A stretch of DNA of 64,000 nucleotides, from assembly GCA_965248765.1 (NCBI GenBank), contig CBDFKF010000004.1, positions 1,054,001 to 1,118,000 of the forward strand, written 5' to 3'. Below the pieces are notes generated by a model. That model was not told the origin of the DNA and did not search any database. It saw only the letters and a program-made list of their open reading frames with translations. How positions within the stretch are numbered: the first letter of the stretch is position 1; the number at the start of each line of letters is the position of its first letter. Both the position numbers and the translations under genes were made by a program. This stretch comes from CBDFKF01 sp965248765. GTDB lineage: Bacteria; Pseudomonadota; Alphaproteobacteria; VGEJ01. Of the stretch, positions 1 to 8,556 are shown one piece after another.

Positions 1-1746
1 GTGGTCGCCGAGACGCTCACGCAACGCCGCGTGCAGCAGATGGGTCGCCGAGTGATTGGCCCGGAGCGCGGCGCGGCGTTCACCATCGATCCGCAACTCG
101 ACAACGTCACCGAGGCGAAGGACGCCGCTTGAGACCCGGCCCAGGTGCACATGCAGATCGCCGACTCTCTTCTGGCAATCGCATAGGGCGACCTCGACCC
201 CATCGGCGGTGAACATGATCCCAGTATCGCCCACCTGGCCGCCCGATTCGGCGTAGAACGGGGTCTGGTTGACGACGATCTCCACCTCGGTGCCGGTATC
301 CGCCTGCTCGACCGGCGTGCCGTCGCGGACCAACGCCTCGATGCGCGCCTCGGCCACCGCGGTCTCGTAGCCGAGGAATTCGGTTGCACCGTGGCGTTCG
401 AGGATCTCGAACCACACGGTTTCCGTTGCGGCATCGCCCGAGCCGACCCAGGCCGCCCGGGCCTCGGCCCGCTGGCGTGCCATCGCCTGCTCAAAGCCGC
501 CGGTCTCAACGCTCAAGCCCTGGGCGCGGAGCGCATCTTGGGTGAGGTCGAGGGGAAAGCCAAAGGTGTCGTACAGGCGGAACGCAACCTCGCCCGGCAA
601 TGGCGCACCGGACGAGAGCTTGGCGACCTCGTCCCCGAGCAGACGCAAGCCGCGCTCGAGGGTTTGACGGAAGCGCCCTTCCTCGAGCTTCAGGGTCTCG
701 GTGATGAGCGCCTCGGCCCGCCCGAGCTCAGGGTAGGCCGCGCCCATCTCGCCGATCAGGGCCGGCACTAGCTGCCACATCAGCGGCTCGCGGTGGCCGA
801 TCAGGTGCACGTGGCGCATCGCGCGGCGCATGATGCGACGCAGGACATAGCCCCGCCCCTCGTTCGAGGGCATGACGCCGTCGGCCATCAGGAAGCTAAC
901 CGCGCGCAAATGATCGGCAATCACCCTGTGCGAGACCGCGTGCTCGCCACTGGCGCCGGTGCCGGTCGCCTCAGCCGAGGCCTGGATCAGGGCGCGAAGC
1001 GAGTCGGTGTCGTAGTTGTCGTGGACGCCCTGGAGCACCGCAGCGATACGCTCAAGACCCATGCCAGTGTCAATCGAAGGCCGCGGCAACGGCGCGCGAT
1101 CGCCCGGCCCGCGTTGATCAAACTGCATGAACACGAGGTTCCAGATCTCGACGAAGCGGTCGCCATCCTGGTCAGCCGTGCCGGGCGGACCGCCGGCCAA
1201 CGTCGGCCCGTGATCGTAGAAGATTTCCGAACACGGCCCGCACGGTCCGGTATCGCCCATGCTCCAGAAGTTATCGGAGGTGGCGATGCGAATAATGCGC
1301 TCCTCGGGCAGGCCTGCAATCTTGCGCCAGTGGTCATGGGCCTCGTCGTCGTCGTGGTAGATGGTGACCCACAGCCGATCGGCCGCCAAACCGAACTCGC
1401 GGGTCACCAGGTTCCAGGCGAGCTCTATCGCCAGGTCTTTGAAGTAGTCGCCGAAGGAAAAATTGCCCAGCATCTCGAAGAAGGTGTGATGGCGGGCGGT
1501 ATAGCCGACGTTGTCGAGATCGTTATGCTTGCCGCCGGCGCGCAGGCATTTTTGGCTGGTGGCGGCTCGTGAGTAGTCGCGCTTCTCGAGCCCGGTGAAG
1601 ACGTTCTTGAACTGCACCATCCCGGCGCTGGTGAACAGGAGCGTCGGGTCGTTGTGGGGCACGAGCGAAGCCGACGCCAGGGGCGCGTGGCCGTGGCTCG
1701 CGAAATAATCGAGGAACGCCTTGCGGATATCGTTGGTGCTGTGCAT
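1..1746 (-). CDS. alaS: Alanyl-tRNA synthetase (3' end outside window)
   Basis: Charges tRNA-Ala in the cytoplasm. The reverse strand opens at 1746 with MHSTNDIRKAF and continues through the class II catalytic core (TNAGMVQFKNVFTG near residue 40, then a QKCLRAGGKHNDLDNVG stretch) with no internal stop to the window edge. Near the edge the editing-domain zinc motif HSATH is readable (roughly 30-50 bp from base 1), so about 582 of a usual ~880 residues are present; only the end of the editing domain and the C-terminal region are missing. It lies 121 bp downstream of recA on the same strand, the usual alphaproteobacterial recA-alaS order. The start gives the standard family N-terminus. Confidence 0.96.
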   Translation of the reverse strand, partial: MHSTNDIRKAFLDYFASHGHAPLASASLVPHNDPTLLFTSAGMVQFKNVFTGLEKRDYSRAATSQKCLRAGGKHNDLDNVGYTARHHTFFEMLGNFSFGDYFKDLAIELAWNLVTREFGLAADRLWVTIYHDDDEAHDHWRKIAGLPEERIIRIATSDNFWSMGDTGPCGPCSEIFYDHGPTLAGGPPGTADQDGDRFVEIWNLVFMQFDQRGPGDRAPLPRPSIDTGMGLERIAAVLQGVHDNYDTDSLRALIQASAEATGTGASGEHAVSHRVIADHLRAVSFLMADGVMPSNEGRGYVLRRIMRRAMRHVHLIGHREPLMWQLVPALIGEMGAAYPELGRAEALITETLKLEEGRFRQTLERGLRLLGDEVAKLSSGAPLPGEVAFRLYDTFGFPLDLTQDALRAQGLSVETGGFEQAMARQRAEARAAWVGSGDAATETVWFEILERHGATEFLGYETAVAEARIEALVRDGTPVEQADTGTEVEIVVNQTPFYAESGGQVGDTGIMFTADGVEVALCDCQKRVGDLHVHLGRVSSGVLRLGDVVELRIDGERRAALRANHSATHLLHAALRERLGDH

Positions 1747-1867
1747 CGCGCCGGCAGCCACGGGCAACCGTATTGGGTGCTTTTAGACACTGCCCCCGGC
1801 GGTGTCCAGCAAGCCTGGCCAATGCGCCGGCGGGCGCCGGGGCGCCCCGCGCGTCAGGCGCTCTTGT

Positions 1868-2974
1868 TCAGCTGCCTTGGGCCTCTTCGCCTTCGGGCTG
1901 GGCCGGTTCGACCACCTCAAGACCACCGTCGACCTTGGCATCGACCTCGGCGTCGAGACCCGCGTCGCGGCGGATCGCCGCCTCGATCGCATCGGCTGTG
2001 TCGGCGTGCTCGGCGAGGAAGCTCTTCGCGGCCTCGCGCCCTTGGCCAACGCGCTGGCTGTCGTATGAGTACCATGAGCCCGATTTCTCGACAACACCGG
2101 CCTTGACTCCGAGATCGATCAGCTCGCCGGTCCTGGAGATGCCCTCGCCGTACATGATGTCGAACTCGACGACCTTGAACGGCGGCGCCACCTTGTTCTT
2201 CACGACCTTGACCCGGGTTTGATTGCCGATGACCTCGTCGTGGTCCTTGATGGCGCCGATGCGGCGGATATCGAGGCGGGTCGAGGCATAGAACTTGAGC
2301 GCGTTACCACCGGGCGTGGTCTCGGGATTGCCGAACATCACGCCGATCTTCATGCGGATCTGGTTGATGAAGATCACCATGCACTGGCTCTTGGAGATCG
2401 AGCCGGTGAGCTTGCGCAAGGCCTGGCTCATCAACCGCGCCTGGAGACCGACGTGGGTATCGCCCATCTCGCCCTCGAGCTCGGCCCGCGGCACGAGCGC
2501 CGCGACGCTGTCGATCACCAGGACATCGATGGCGCCGGAGCGCACCAGGGTATCGGCGATCTCGAGCGCTTGCTCGCCGGTGTCAGGCTGGGAGATCAGA
2601 AGCTCATCGACATCGACGCCAAGCTTGCCGGCATAGGCAGAGTCAAGGGCATGCTCGGCATCGACGACAGCCGCGACCCCACCCCGCTTCTGAGCTTCCG
2701 CCGCGACGTGCAGGGCAAGCGTCGTTTTGCCCGAACTTTCCGGCCCGTAGATCTCGACGACGCGGCCCTTCGGCAGCCCACCGATGCCGAGCGCGATATC
2801 GAGGGCAATCGAGCCGGTCGAGATGGCCTCGATATCGGAGACCGCGCCACTCTGGCCGAGCTTCATCACCGAGCCCTTGCCGTAGGCACGCTCAATCTGG
2901 CCCAGCGCCGCGTCCAATGCCTTCTGTCGGTCCATTTCGTCCTGCTCGACGAGCCGCAGTCCGATGTTCGCCAT
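1868..2974 (-). CDS. recA: RecA recombinase
   Basis: ATP-dependent strand-exchange filament and LexA co-protease. Visible motifs: Walker A GPESSGKTT, Walker B IDVLVIDSVAALVP, the L1/L2 region with GDTHVGLQARLMSQALRKL and NQIRMKIGVMFGNPET, and an acidic C-terminal tail. Length is 368 aa, normal for the family. An in-frame start 13 codons upstream exists (3013), but MANIGLRL at 2974 fits the family N-terminus and has AAGGAAA about 6 bp upstream, so it is preferred. alaS follows on the same strand. A possible LexA site lies 53-67 bp upstream of the start. Confidence 0.97.
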   Translation of the reverse strand: MANIGLRLVEQDEMDRQKALDAALGQIERAYGKGSVMKLGQSGAVSDIEAISTGSIALDIALGIGGLPKGRVVEIYGPESSGKTTLALHVAAEAQKRGGVAAVVDAEHALDSAYAGKLGVDVDELLISQPDTGEQALEIADTLVRSGAIDVLVIDSVAALVPRAELEGEMGDTHVGLQARLMSQALRKLTGSISKSQCMVIFINQIRMKIGVMFGNPETTPGGNALKFYASTRLDIRRIGAIKDHDEVIGNQTRVKVVKNKVAPPFKVVEFDIMYGEGISRTGELIDLGVKAGVVEKSGSWYSYDSQRVGQGREAAKSFLAEHADTADAIEAAIRRDAGLDAEVDAKVDGGLEVVEPAQPEGEEAQGS

Positions 2975-3026
2975 GCTTGGTTTCCTTATTTCACAGCCGT
3001 ATGCCGGTTGCAAACGTGGGACTAAT

Positions 3027-3041
3027 GTACACTATTTGTTC
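3027..3041. promoter_or_regulatory. Candidate LexA (SOS) box upstream of recA
   Basis: The top strand reads GTAC-N7-GTTC. The alphaproteobacterial LexA box is GTTC-N7-GTTC, so one base deviates in one half-site. Position, just ahead of recA, is right for SOS control. Only the one-mismatch match and location support it. Confidence 0.35.
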
Positions 3042-3148
3042 TTCACCGCAACGGGTTTCTCAAGCCCTTGAAGAAACTCTATTGTTTGGCGCGAGCGCAG
3101 GCTGGCGGCGGGGCGGGACAGGGCCACACCCGAACAAGGAGAGCGCAT

Positions 3149-3427
3149 GTGACGACGCCGAAGCAGATCGAGCAGGCGCTGGCAGCGGTGCAGATACAGC
3201 TGCACGACATGGCGGGCGCGGCCTATAGCAATATGGAGCGGCGCAAGGCGGAGACGGCGGCCGAGATCGTCACCATTGCGCAGAGCGCCGTGCGCGAAGC
3301 CCTGGCACCTGCCTTACGCGGCACGCCGGCCTTCGAGACATGGTCGCGCCCGGGCAATTTCGATCCCACGGCACAAGCCGCGGCGACGGTGGCAGCCGCG
3401 CTCGGCGCGAAAGAGCCAAGCGCCTGA
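3149..3427 (+). CDS. Small conserved-looking protein of unknown function, 92 aa
   Basis: Not recognised. GTG start chosen because AAGGAGA lies 8 bp upstream (3135-3141); the frame is open further 5' but without a ribosome site. Predicted protein is alanine-rich and mostly helical (TTPKQIEQALAAVQ at the start, a segment rich in E/A/K in the middle), with no membrane segment or signal peptide. It is convergent with the cckA remnant, the two stops lying 2 bp apart, and divergent from recA. Codon use matches the neighbouring housekeeping genes, so it is likely a real host gene. Confidence 0.6.
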   Translation: MTTPKQIEQALAAVQIQLHDMAGAAYSNMERRKAETAAEIVTIAQSAVREALAPALRGTPAFETWSRPGNFDPTAQAAATVAAALGAKEPSA

Positions 3428-3429
3428 CG

Positions 3430-3959
3430 CTATTCGTCGCCTTCGAGGACGGTTTTGACCATGGATGCCAGCTCTTTGAGCGTGAAGGGCTTGGGCAAGA
3501 AATGCATCTGCTCGTCATCGCCGAGACCGCGGCGAAACACCTCCTCGGCGTAACCGGAGATCAGAATGGCCTCCATGTCCGGCCGCTTCCGGCGTGCGGT
3601 GCGCACCAGGGTTGGGCCGTCCATGTTCGGCATGACGACGTCGGTGACCATCACGTCGATGGACTGATCCGCGTCATCGAGGACCTCGAGTGCCGCCTCG
3701 CCGCTGTCGGCCTCAAGGACGGCATAGCCTTTGCTTGATAACGCGCGGGCAGCGAACATCCGTACCGGTGCCTCGTCCTCCACAAGCAGCACAGTGCCGG
3801 CCCCGGTCAGATCCTGGGTCGGCGCCTGGGCGCTATCGGCAGTGGCCGCACCCTCGCCGGGCTCGAAGCGCGGGAGATAGATGCGAAACGTGGTGCCGTT
3901 GTCGACCATGCTCTCGGGCACGATGAAACCACCGGTTTGCTTGATGATGCCATACACGG
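3430..3959 (-). pseudogene. cckA: CckA-type hybrid histidine kinase, C-terminal remnant
   Basis: Reading leftward from the IS boundary: TVYGIIKQTGGFI and GTTFRIYLP are the last part of a HATPase domain, followed by a linker and a complete receiver domain (LLVEDEAPVRMFAARAL, phospho-acceptor Asp in VTDVVMPNMDG, conserved Lys in FLPKPF). The wording closely fits CckA, the kinase that phosphorylates CtrA through ChpT in alphaproteobacteria. PAS, dimerisation and most ATP-binding parts are missing, replaced by the IS21-like element. The open frame continues into IS sequence to 4104 but that part is not CckA. cckA near recA-alaS is a known arrangement in this class. Confidence 0.85.
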
Positions 3960-4079
3960 TGTTGATCGGCGTGGAATATTGCCCCCCTATCGGTGGTAAT
4001 CGGCGTCCAAAATTGACCCCCCCCCATGGTTTGTTCCCATGAACGCGCCTTGTCATTGGACGGACGAGGTGAGGGGGAG

Positions 4080-4961
4080 ATGCTGGTAGTGGAAACGATC
4101 GCACGGATCCGTCGGGATCATCTGGTGAGGGGCGTTCCGATCAAGACGATCGCCCGGGATTTGAGGGTTTCGAAGAACACGGTGCGCAAGGTGGTGCGGG
4201 GCGATGAGACCTCGTACAGCTACGAGCGCAAGATCCAGCCGATGCCGAAGCTTGGACCGTGGGTGGATGAGCTCGAGCGCCAGCTGAAGGCCAACGAGAA
4301 GAAGGCGCGCCGGGATCGGCTGTCTCTGCTGCGGATTCATGAAGACCTTGCGTCTCTGGGCTATGAGGGCGGCTACGACGCGGTGCGCCGCTATGCCAGG
4401 GTCTGGCGGCGCCGGCACCGGCTGTTGTCGTCGTCCGAGGCCTATGTGCCGCTGATCTTCGATCCGGGCGAGGCCTACCAGTTCGACTGGAGCCACGAAT
4501 ACGCGGTGTTGTCGGGCACGACGACCAGGGTGAAGGCGGCGCACATGCGGCTGTGACACAGCCGCATGCAGCTGGTCCAGATCTTCCCGCGCGAGAGCCA
4601 GGAGATGGTGTTCGAGGCGCACGAGCGCGCGTTCCGCTTCTTCGGCGGGGTCTGCCGGCGCGGCATCTACGACAACATGAAGACGGCGGTGAGCACGGTG
4701 TTCGTGGGCAAGAAGCGGGACTACAACCGCCGCTTCCAGGAGATGTGTACCCACCATCTGGTGGAGCCTGTGGCGTGCACGCCCGGGGCTGGCTGAGAGA
4801 AGGGGCAGGTCGAGAGACAGGTGGGTGAGGTTCGCGGCCGCCTGTTCGTGCCCAGCCCGCGGGGCCGCTCCTACGCCGAGATCAACGAGTGGCTCATGGA
4901 TCGGTGCATCGAGGACGCCAGGAAGCATCCGCATCCGACGATCCCGGGCAAGACGGTGTAG
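4080..4961 (+). pseudogene. istA: IS21 transposase IstA, nonsense-mutated and truncated
   Basis: DDE transposase of IS21. Start at 4080 follows GGGGGAG. N-terminal helix-turn-helix (VPIKTIARDLRVSKNTVRKV) and the first catalytic segment (YQFDWSHE) are clear. Two in-frame stops interrupt it: TGA at 4554-4556, where family members have Cys (MRL-C-HSRM), and TGA at 4794-4796, where they have Trp (GAG-W-EKGQVE); both need one base change. Homology resumes after each stop in the same frame (RGIYDNMKTAV, EINEWLMDRCIEDA). The last third of IstA is absent: the frame ends at GKTV-stop where foreign DNA begins. Confidence 0.88.
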
Positions 4962-5007
4962 GCTAACAGTAAAAGTCGAAGGAGTGAGTCAACGATTTGG
5001 GGCGGGT
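4956..5007. repeat. 52-bp dispersed segment, partner at 27631-27682
   Basis: Begins GTGTAGGCTAACAGTAAA and ends GTTTGGGGCGGGT-like. The copy at 27631-27682 differs at only a few positions, and both lie at junctions between IS fragments. It looks like the end of a further IS whose body is absent; the family was not identified. The following stretch to 5303 holds no convincing gene, only an AT-rich patch around 5210-5225. Confidence 0.5.
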
Positions 5008-5303
5008 GCGGATTGGCGCAAGTCGATTGTGGTGGTGGTGTGCTGATGTAAGAGACGGAGGCATGAGGGGGCTCAGTTGCGATCTGGGAAGTAAAGCGTA
5101 TGTCTGAGATCATGGAACTGTCTTGGCGGAGGGGTTGCGGTGGATATGCGTTTGGATAGAGGCCATAAGGTGGTGAGTTGGATCGACGTATCCGGATGGG
5201 GCGGTGTTACCTATATTATATGGACTCTTGCAGGTGATAAGGGCCAGAATGCGGTTCCGCCGGGGGGTGTCAGGCCGGGCTGCAAGGTCCCCGGGGCGCC
5301 CTC

Positions 5304-5687
5304 ATGAGCCGCCGGCCGGCGGAGCGCCGCACCCAGCACGCGGTGATGGCGACTGCGAGCGAATGGGCGCGCATTCGCGAACTGGCGGCGGACGCGGGCA
5401 TGGATATCTCGCGCTACATCGTGCACCGGGCAACCGTGCCGGACCCGCTGCCGGATACGGTTCTGCGCCGCGCGGTACGCGAGCTTCTGCTGCTCGCCAG
5501 GATCGAGGAACAGCGGATGGCCGATGTGGGGCTGGAGGACCGCTGGAAGGCGCTCGGCGATGCCGTCGATGCGTGGCTCGACCGGGAGGCGGAGCTCGAC
5601 CGGCTGACCGATCCCGGCGCCGCCGAACGCTGGCGGGCGGTCTCAGGCAGCGCCGATCCCGAGGGTGGCCCCGCGCCGCGGTCCTGA
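5304..5687 (+). CDS. MobC-like ribbon-helix-helix protein
   Basis: 127 aa. The N-terminal half carries the pattern of RHH/MobC-type plasmid mobilisation accessory proteins: a basic strand (RRTQHAVMATASEWARI), a helix, then GMDISRYIVHRA. The C-terminal half is charged and helical. A close relative, truncated by an ISNCY copy, lies at 18889, and more distant ones at 5691, 21138 and 63672. It replaces the missing part of istA and is followed 3 bp later by another RHH gene, then istB. It probably binds DNA as a dimer; a role in relaxosome formation is inferred from family resemblance only. Confidence 0.6.
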   Translation: MSRRPAERRTQHAVMATASEWARIRELAADAGMDISRYIVHRATVPDPLPDTVLRRAVRELLLLARIEEQRMADVGLEDRWKALGDAVDAWLDREAELDRLTDPGAAERWRAVSGSADPEGGPAPRS

Positions 5688-5690
5688 GCG

Positions 5691-5882
5691 ATGGCGAGCG
5701 TGGTGCGCCGCACGCTACGCTGCAGCCGAGCCGAGAGGGCCGAGATCAGGGATCGCGCGGCCGCGCTCGGCATGCATGTCTCGGGATACCTGGTTGCCTG
5801 CGCGCTGCAAAAGGGCCGACTGTCGGCGCTACGACCGCCTGAGGGGGGCCGGCCATGGAGCGTCATGAGGTGCTGGCGATGA
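5691..5882 (+). CDS. Small RHH protein ahead of istB
   Basis: 63 aa with a recognisable RHH core: VVRRTLRCSRAERAEIRDRA followed by LGMHVSGYLVACALQKG. Starts 3 bp after the preceding RHH stop and overlaps the istB start by 28 bp in another frame, so the last ten or so residues may be an artefact of fusion to the istB region. Its relatives are usually longer (about 100-120 aa); a C-terminal truncation at the junction with istB is likely. Confidence 0.5.
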   Translation: MASVVRRTLRCSRAERAEIRDRAAALGMHVSGYLVACALQKGRLSALRPPEGGRPWSVMRCWR

Positions 5883-6583
5883 TGACAACGCTGAAGCTCG
5901 CGGGGATGCGCGCCGCCTATGACGACATCCTCGCCGACGGGCTCAAGCGCCGTCATCCGGTGCAACAGATCTTCGGCGCTCTGCTGAGGGCCGAGATCGC
6001 CGACAAGACGGCACGCTCGATCAAGTACCAGATGGCGTCCGCCAGGCTGCCGGCGGCCAAGGAGCTGGCCGAGTTCGACTTCGCCGCCTCGCCGGTCAAC
6101 GAGCCCCTGATCCGCGACCTCGCAATGGGCGGCCTCCTCGAAGCCAAGCGCAACATCGTGCTGGTCGGCGGCACCGGCACCGGCAAGACCCATCTCGCCG
6201 TCGCCATCGCGCGGTCCTGCATCCGCAAGGGCGCGCGCGGCCGCTTCTACAACGTCGTCGACCTGGTCAATCTCCTCGAGGCCGAGATCCGCTCCGGACG
6301 CCAGGGCCGCACCGCGGACCAGCTCACCCGGCGCGACTTCGTCATCCTCGACGAACTCGGCTACCTGCCCTTCGCCCAGGCCGGCGGGCAGCTGCTCTTC
6401 CACCTCATGAGCCGGCTCTACGAGCGCACCTCGATCGTCATCACCACCAACCTCGCCGTCGGCGAATGGCCGTCCGTCTTCGGCGACCCCAAGATGACCA
6501 CAGCCCTGCTCGACCGCCTGACCCATCATTGCGAGGTCATCGAGACCGGAAACGAGAGCTGGCGCTTCAAGAACCGTTCATAG
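5855..6583 (+). CDS. istB: IS21 helper ATPase IstB
   Basis: AAA+ ATPase that assists IstA in target selection, related to DnaC. 242 aa, full length. Walker A GGTGTGKTH (residues about 105-113), Walker B DFVILDELGYL, sensor region IVITTNLAVGEWPSVFGD, and the family ending ESWRFKNR. Begins MERHEVLAMMTTLKLAGMRAAYD, normal for the family. Intact, but its partner istA is dead, so this copy could only act with IstA supplied from elsewhere. The preceding RHH gene replaces the usual istA-istB junction. Confidence 0.93.
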   Translation: MERHEVLAMMTTLKLAGMRAAYDDILADGLKRRHPVQQIFGALLRAEIADKTARSIKYQMASARLPAAKELAEFDFAASPVNEPLIRDLAMGGLLEAKRNIVLVGGTGTGKTHLAVAIARSCIRKGARGRFYNVVDLVNLLEAEIRSGRQGRTADQLTRRDFVILDELGYLPFAQAGGQLLFHLMSRLYERTSIVITTNLAVGEWPSVFGDPKMTTALLDRLTHHCEVIETGNESWRFKNRS

Positions 6584-6674
6584 TCCGGCGCCGGCCGTCC
6601 CCGCGGCCCGGTTGCCACTCAGGGGGGGCAATATTGCACGCCGATCGGGGGGCAAACTTCAAAGCCGATTGACA

Positions 6675-7087
6675 AGCAGGCTCTCTGAATCACCGAGGGC
6701 GCTGACAGTCACGTCGATGCGCGTACCGTGGCGGGCAAAGGGCGGCAGGTTGGCCGAGATCATCACCGCCGCGACATTCTCGCTATCGATATCGCCGCCG
6801 CGCGTGGCGACGCCCAGCCGCTCGAGCATCGCCTCGAGGCTCTGGCGCGTGAACACGGTGCTGTCGATATCATCGCCGGTGCCGTTGAGGCCGACGACAA
6901 GGCCGTAGCCGACCAAGTAGTTGTCACGGATTCCTTCGAAGTCCGCGATGTCCTTGATGCGGGAGGCAGCCGAGGCAGGCGCGGCGTCGAGCGCAATAGA
7001 GAAGTCCACGAGAGCAACGATCAGCGGAAGGAATCGCGTTGCCCCGCGCCGCAGGCTGTACTTGGTCGCTACGTCACTCCACGCCAT
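6675..7087 (-). pseudogene. flgI: Flagellar P-ring protein FlgI, N-terminal remnant
   Basis: FlgI forms the periplasmic P ring around the flagellar rod. The fragment has a secretion signal (SLRRGATRFLPLIVALVDF, small residues up to APASA) and the strongly conserved start of the mature protein (RIKDIADFEGIRDNYLVGYG, LVVGLNGTGDD). After VTVSALGDSESL the frame enters the IS21-like end and stops at 6660. About 130 of ~370 residues remain. Start at 7087 chosen for GGAGGATTAGGAT upstream; an in-frame ATG at 7132 is possible. Motility through this copy should be lost. Confidence 0.87.
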
Positions 7088-7310
7088 TCGAGATCCTAAT
7101 CCTCCGTCTGCGAGACTCCCCGCGAATCCCATGCCAACACGGTTGCCCGAGATCGTTGGACGAAAACCGGCGATATTGAGCGCTTTCGGGTATGCGACGG
7201 CACCGCGCGCCTACCGCTCGATGCCTGGGGCCGGCAGCTTCTGCCGGGTGCACTCGGTCGGGCCGCCTGTCGAGAACAAACTGAATTGACCGCTTCAGTT
7301 GTGGTTGTTG

Positions 7311-7363
7311 GGCCAGTGGATAAGGGGTCGGGCGCGGAGCGGCCGTCCCCTTATCCACTGGCC
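7311..7363. terminator. Long hairpin downstream of the ISNCY transposase (also at 17559-17611)
   Basis: Perfect 17-bp inverted repeat GGCCAGTGGATAAGGGG / CCCCTTATCCACTGGCC around a 19-base loop, lying 18 bp beyond the transposase stop. No T-run follows, so it is not a textbook Rho-independent terminator. It may stop or shield transcription entering from outside, or be a transposase-recognition structure. Confidence 0.6.
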
Positions 7364-7380
7364 GGTCGCGTCGAAGCGGA

Positions 7381-8556
7381 TCACGCGGCCTGTCTGTGGC
7401 TTGTGTTGATGGGCGATCCGTCGGCCTGGTATCGGGCCAGGCAGCGCGGCCCATGGAAGACGGCGAGGGTGCGGTCGGGGTATTCGTGGACCCGGACCCT
7501 TGCCTTGACGTAGTGGCGGCGATGGCGGTCGGGCGGGATCGCCAGCACCAGGCGTTTGTAGCGCACGGTGTTGTCGTTGGAGACGGTGCGCTCCTGCTGC
7601 ACGCAGAGGATGTCGTCGAGGGTACCGGCGAAGGGCACGAAGGCGGTGCCCTCGGCTTCCGGCGGCACCGCGAAGCGGGCGTTGTGGCCTGGCAGGTAGA
7701 GCTCCTTGAGGAAGCGGTTGGCCTGGGCCATGTCGGTGATGCCGGCGAGCCTGAGCTCCTGGGGCAGGCGCTTCTGCAGGGTGGCGAACATGCGTTCCGA
7801 GCGCCCCCTTGCCTCGGGCGAGTAGGCCGGGATCAGCTCGATGCCGAGCTGGGCCAGGGCGCGGCCGAACTGGGTCGGATTGTCCTTGTCGACCGTGCCG
7901 CCGGCCTCAGGGGTGTGCCAGTAGTGGCCGGCGCGGTCGGCATAGAGCGAGCAGAACAGCCCCTTGGCCCGGATCGCCTCGGACACCCCCTGAAAGCTCG
8001 ACATCGTGCCCTCTTCGGCGACGAAGAAGGCCGAGTAGATCTCACTGGTGGTGTCGTCCATGGTGACGATCAGGTCCCACCACTGATCGGGGACCCACGC
8101 GTGGCTTGAGCCGTCTTGATGCAGCATCATGCCGGGCAGCGCGCGGCGCGGCCGCTTGCGCCGGTGCGCCCCGCGCCTGGGCGCCGCCCGTCTTCGCCCA
8201 TGGGCCTGCAAGCTCAGCCGCACCCAGTTGTAGCTGCGCTTGAAGGCATAGTCCGCGACCAGCTTCTCGTGGAAGTGCTTGGCGGTGAAGTCCCAGTAGC
8301 GGGTGTCGAACAGCGCCAACAGCGCCGTCACCTCGTCGACCGCCGCGCGCCGCGCCGAGACCCGGCCCAGACGGCGATCGTAGAGCCCTTCCGCGCCGTC
8401 CGCCTCATAGCGGTCGCGCCAGCGCCGGAAGGTGCGCTCTGAAACGCCGAGAACCTCCGCCGCCTCGGCTTGGCTCAAGCAACCCCGATGGGTGCGGCCG
8501 TAAACCTCCTCGAACTTCATCAATCTCAGTCCCTGCAACTGCTCTGTCCGGCGCAT
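7381..8556 (-). CDS. ISNCY-family DDE transposase, copy 1
   Basis: 391 aa, intact. Order: N-terminal helix-turn-helix (CLSQAEAAEVLGVSERTFRRW), a basic linker (RRRAAPRRGAHRRKRPRRA), then an RNase H-like catalytic core with HQDGSSHAW, YADRAGHYW and a Glu in YSPEARGRSERM as likely DDE residues, and a C-terminal barrel-like region (VRVHEYPDRTLAVFHGPR). Identical to the copy at 17629, so the pair is recently duplicated and probably active. Confidence 0.92.
   Translation of the reverse strand: MRRTEQLQGLRLMKFEEVYGRTHRGCLSQAEAAEVLGVSERTFRRWRDRYEADGAEGLYDRRLGRVSARRAAVDEVTALLALFDTRYWDFTAKHFHEKLVADYAFKRSYNWVRLSLQAHGRRRAAPRRGAHRRKRPRRALPGMMLHQDGSSHAWVPDQWWDLIVTMDDTTSEIYSAFFVAEEGTMSSFQGVSEAIRAKGLFCSLYADRAGHYWHTPEAGGTVDKDNPTQFGRALAQLGIELIPAYSPEARGRSERMFATLQKRLPQELRLAGITDMAQANRFLKELYLPGHNARFAVPPEAEGTAFVPFAGTLDDILCVQQERTVSNDNTVRYKRLVLAIPPDRHRRHYVKARVRVHEYPDRTLAVFHGPRCLARYQADGSPINTSHRQAA

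Larger units (their letters stand above)
3960..6674. mobile_element. IS21-like element between cckA' and flgI', internally rearranged
   Basis: Both ends carry related inward-facing termini beginning with TG: TGTTGATCGGCGTGGAA at the left and, on the other strand, TGTCAATCGGCTTTGAA at the right, each followed by a run of C. A second internal copy of the repeat sits next to each end (left 3990-4023, right 6621-6650), the multiple terminal repeats typical of IS21. It carries a broken istA, two RHH genes and an intact istB. Flanks (ATACACGG left, AGCAGGCT right) do not match, so no target duplication remains; this and the two unrelated broken host genes point to an IS-associated deletion. Confidence 0.8.

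Noticed and set aside
793..1572. 259-codon open frame on the plus strand
   Set aside because: Antisense to alaS, whose family text is unmistakable on the other strand.
5414..6529. 371-codon open frame on the minus strand
   Set aside because: Antisense to istB and the RHH genes; no motif.
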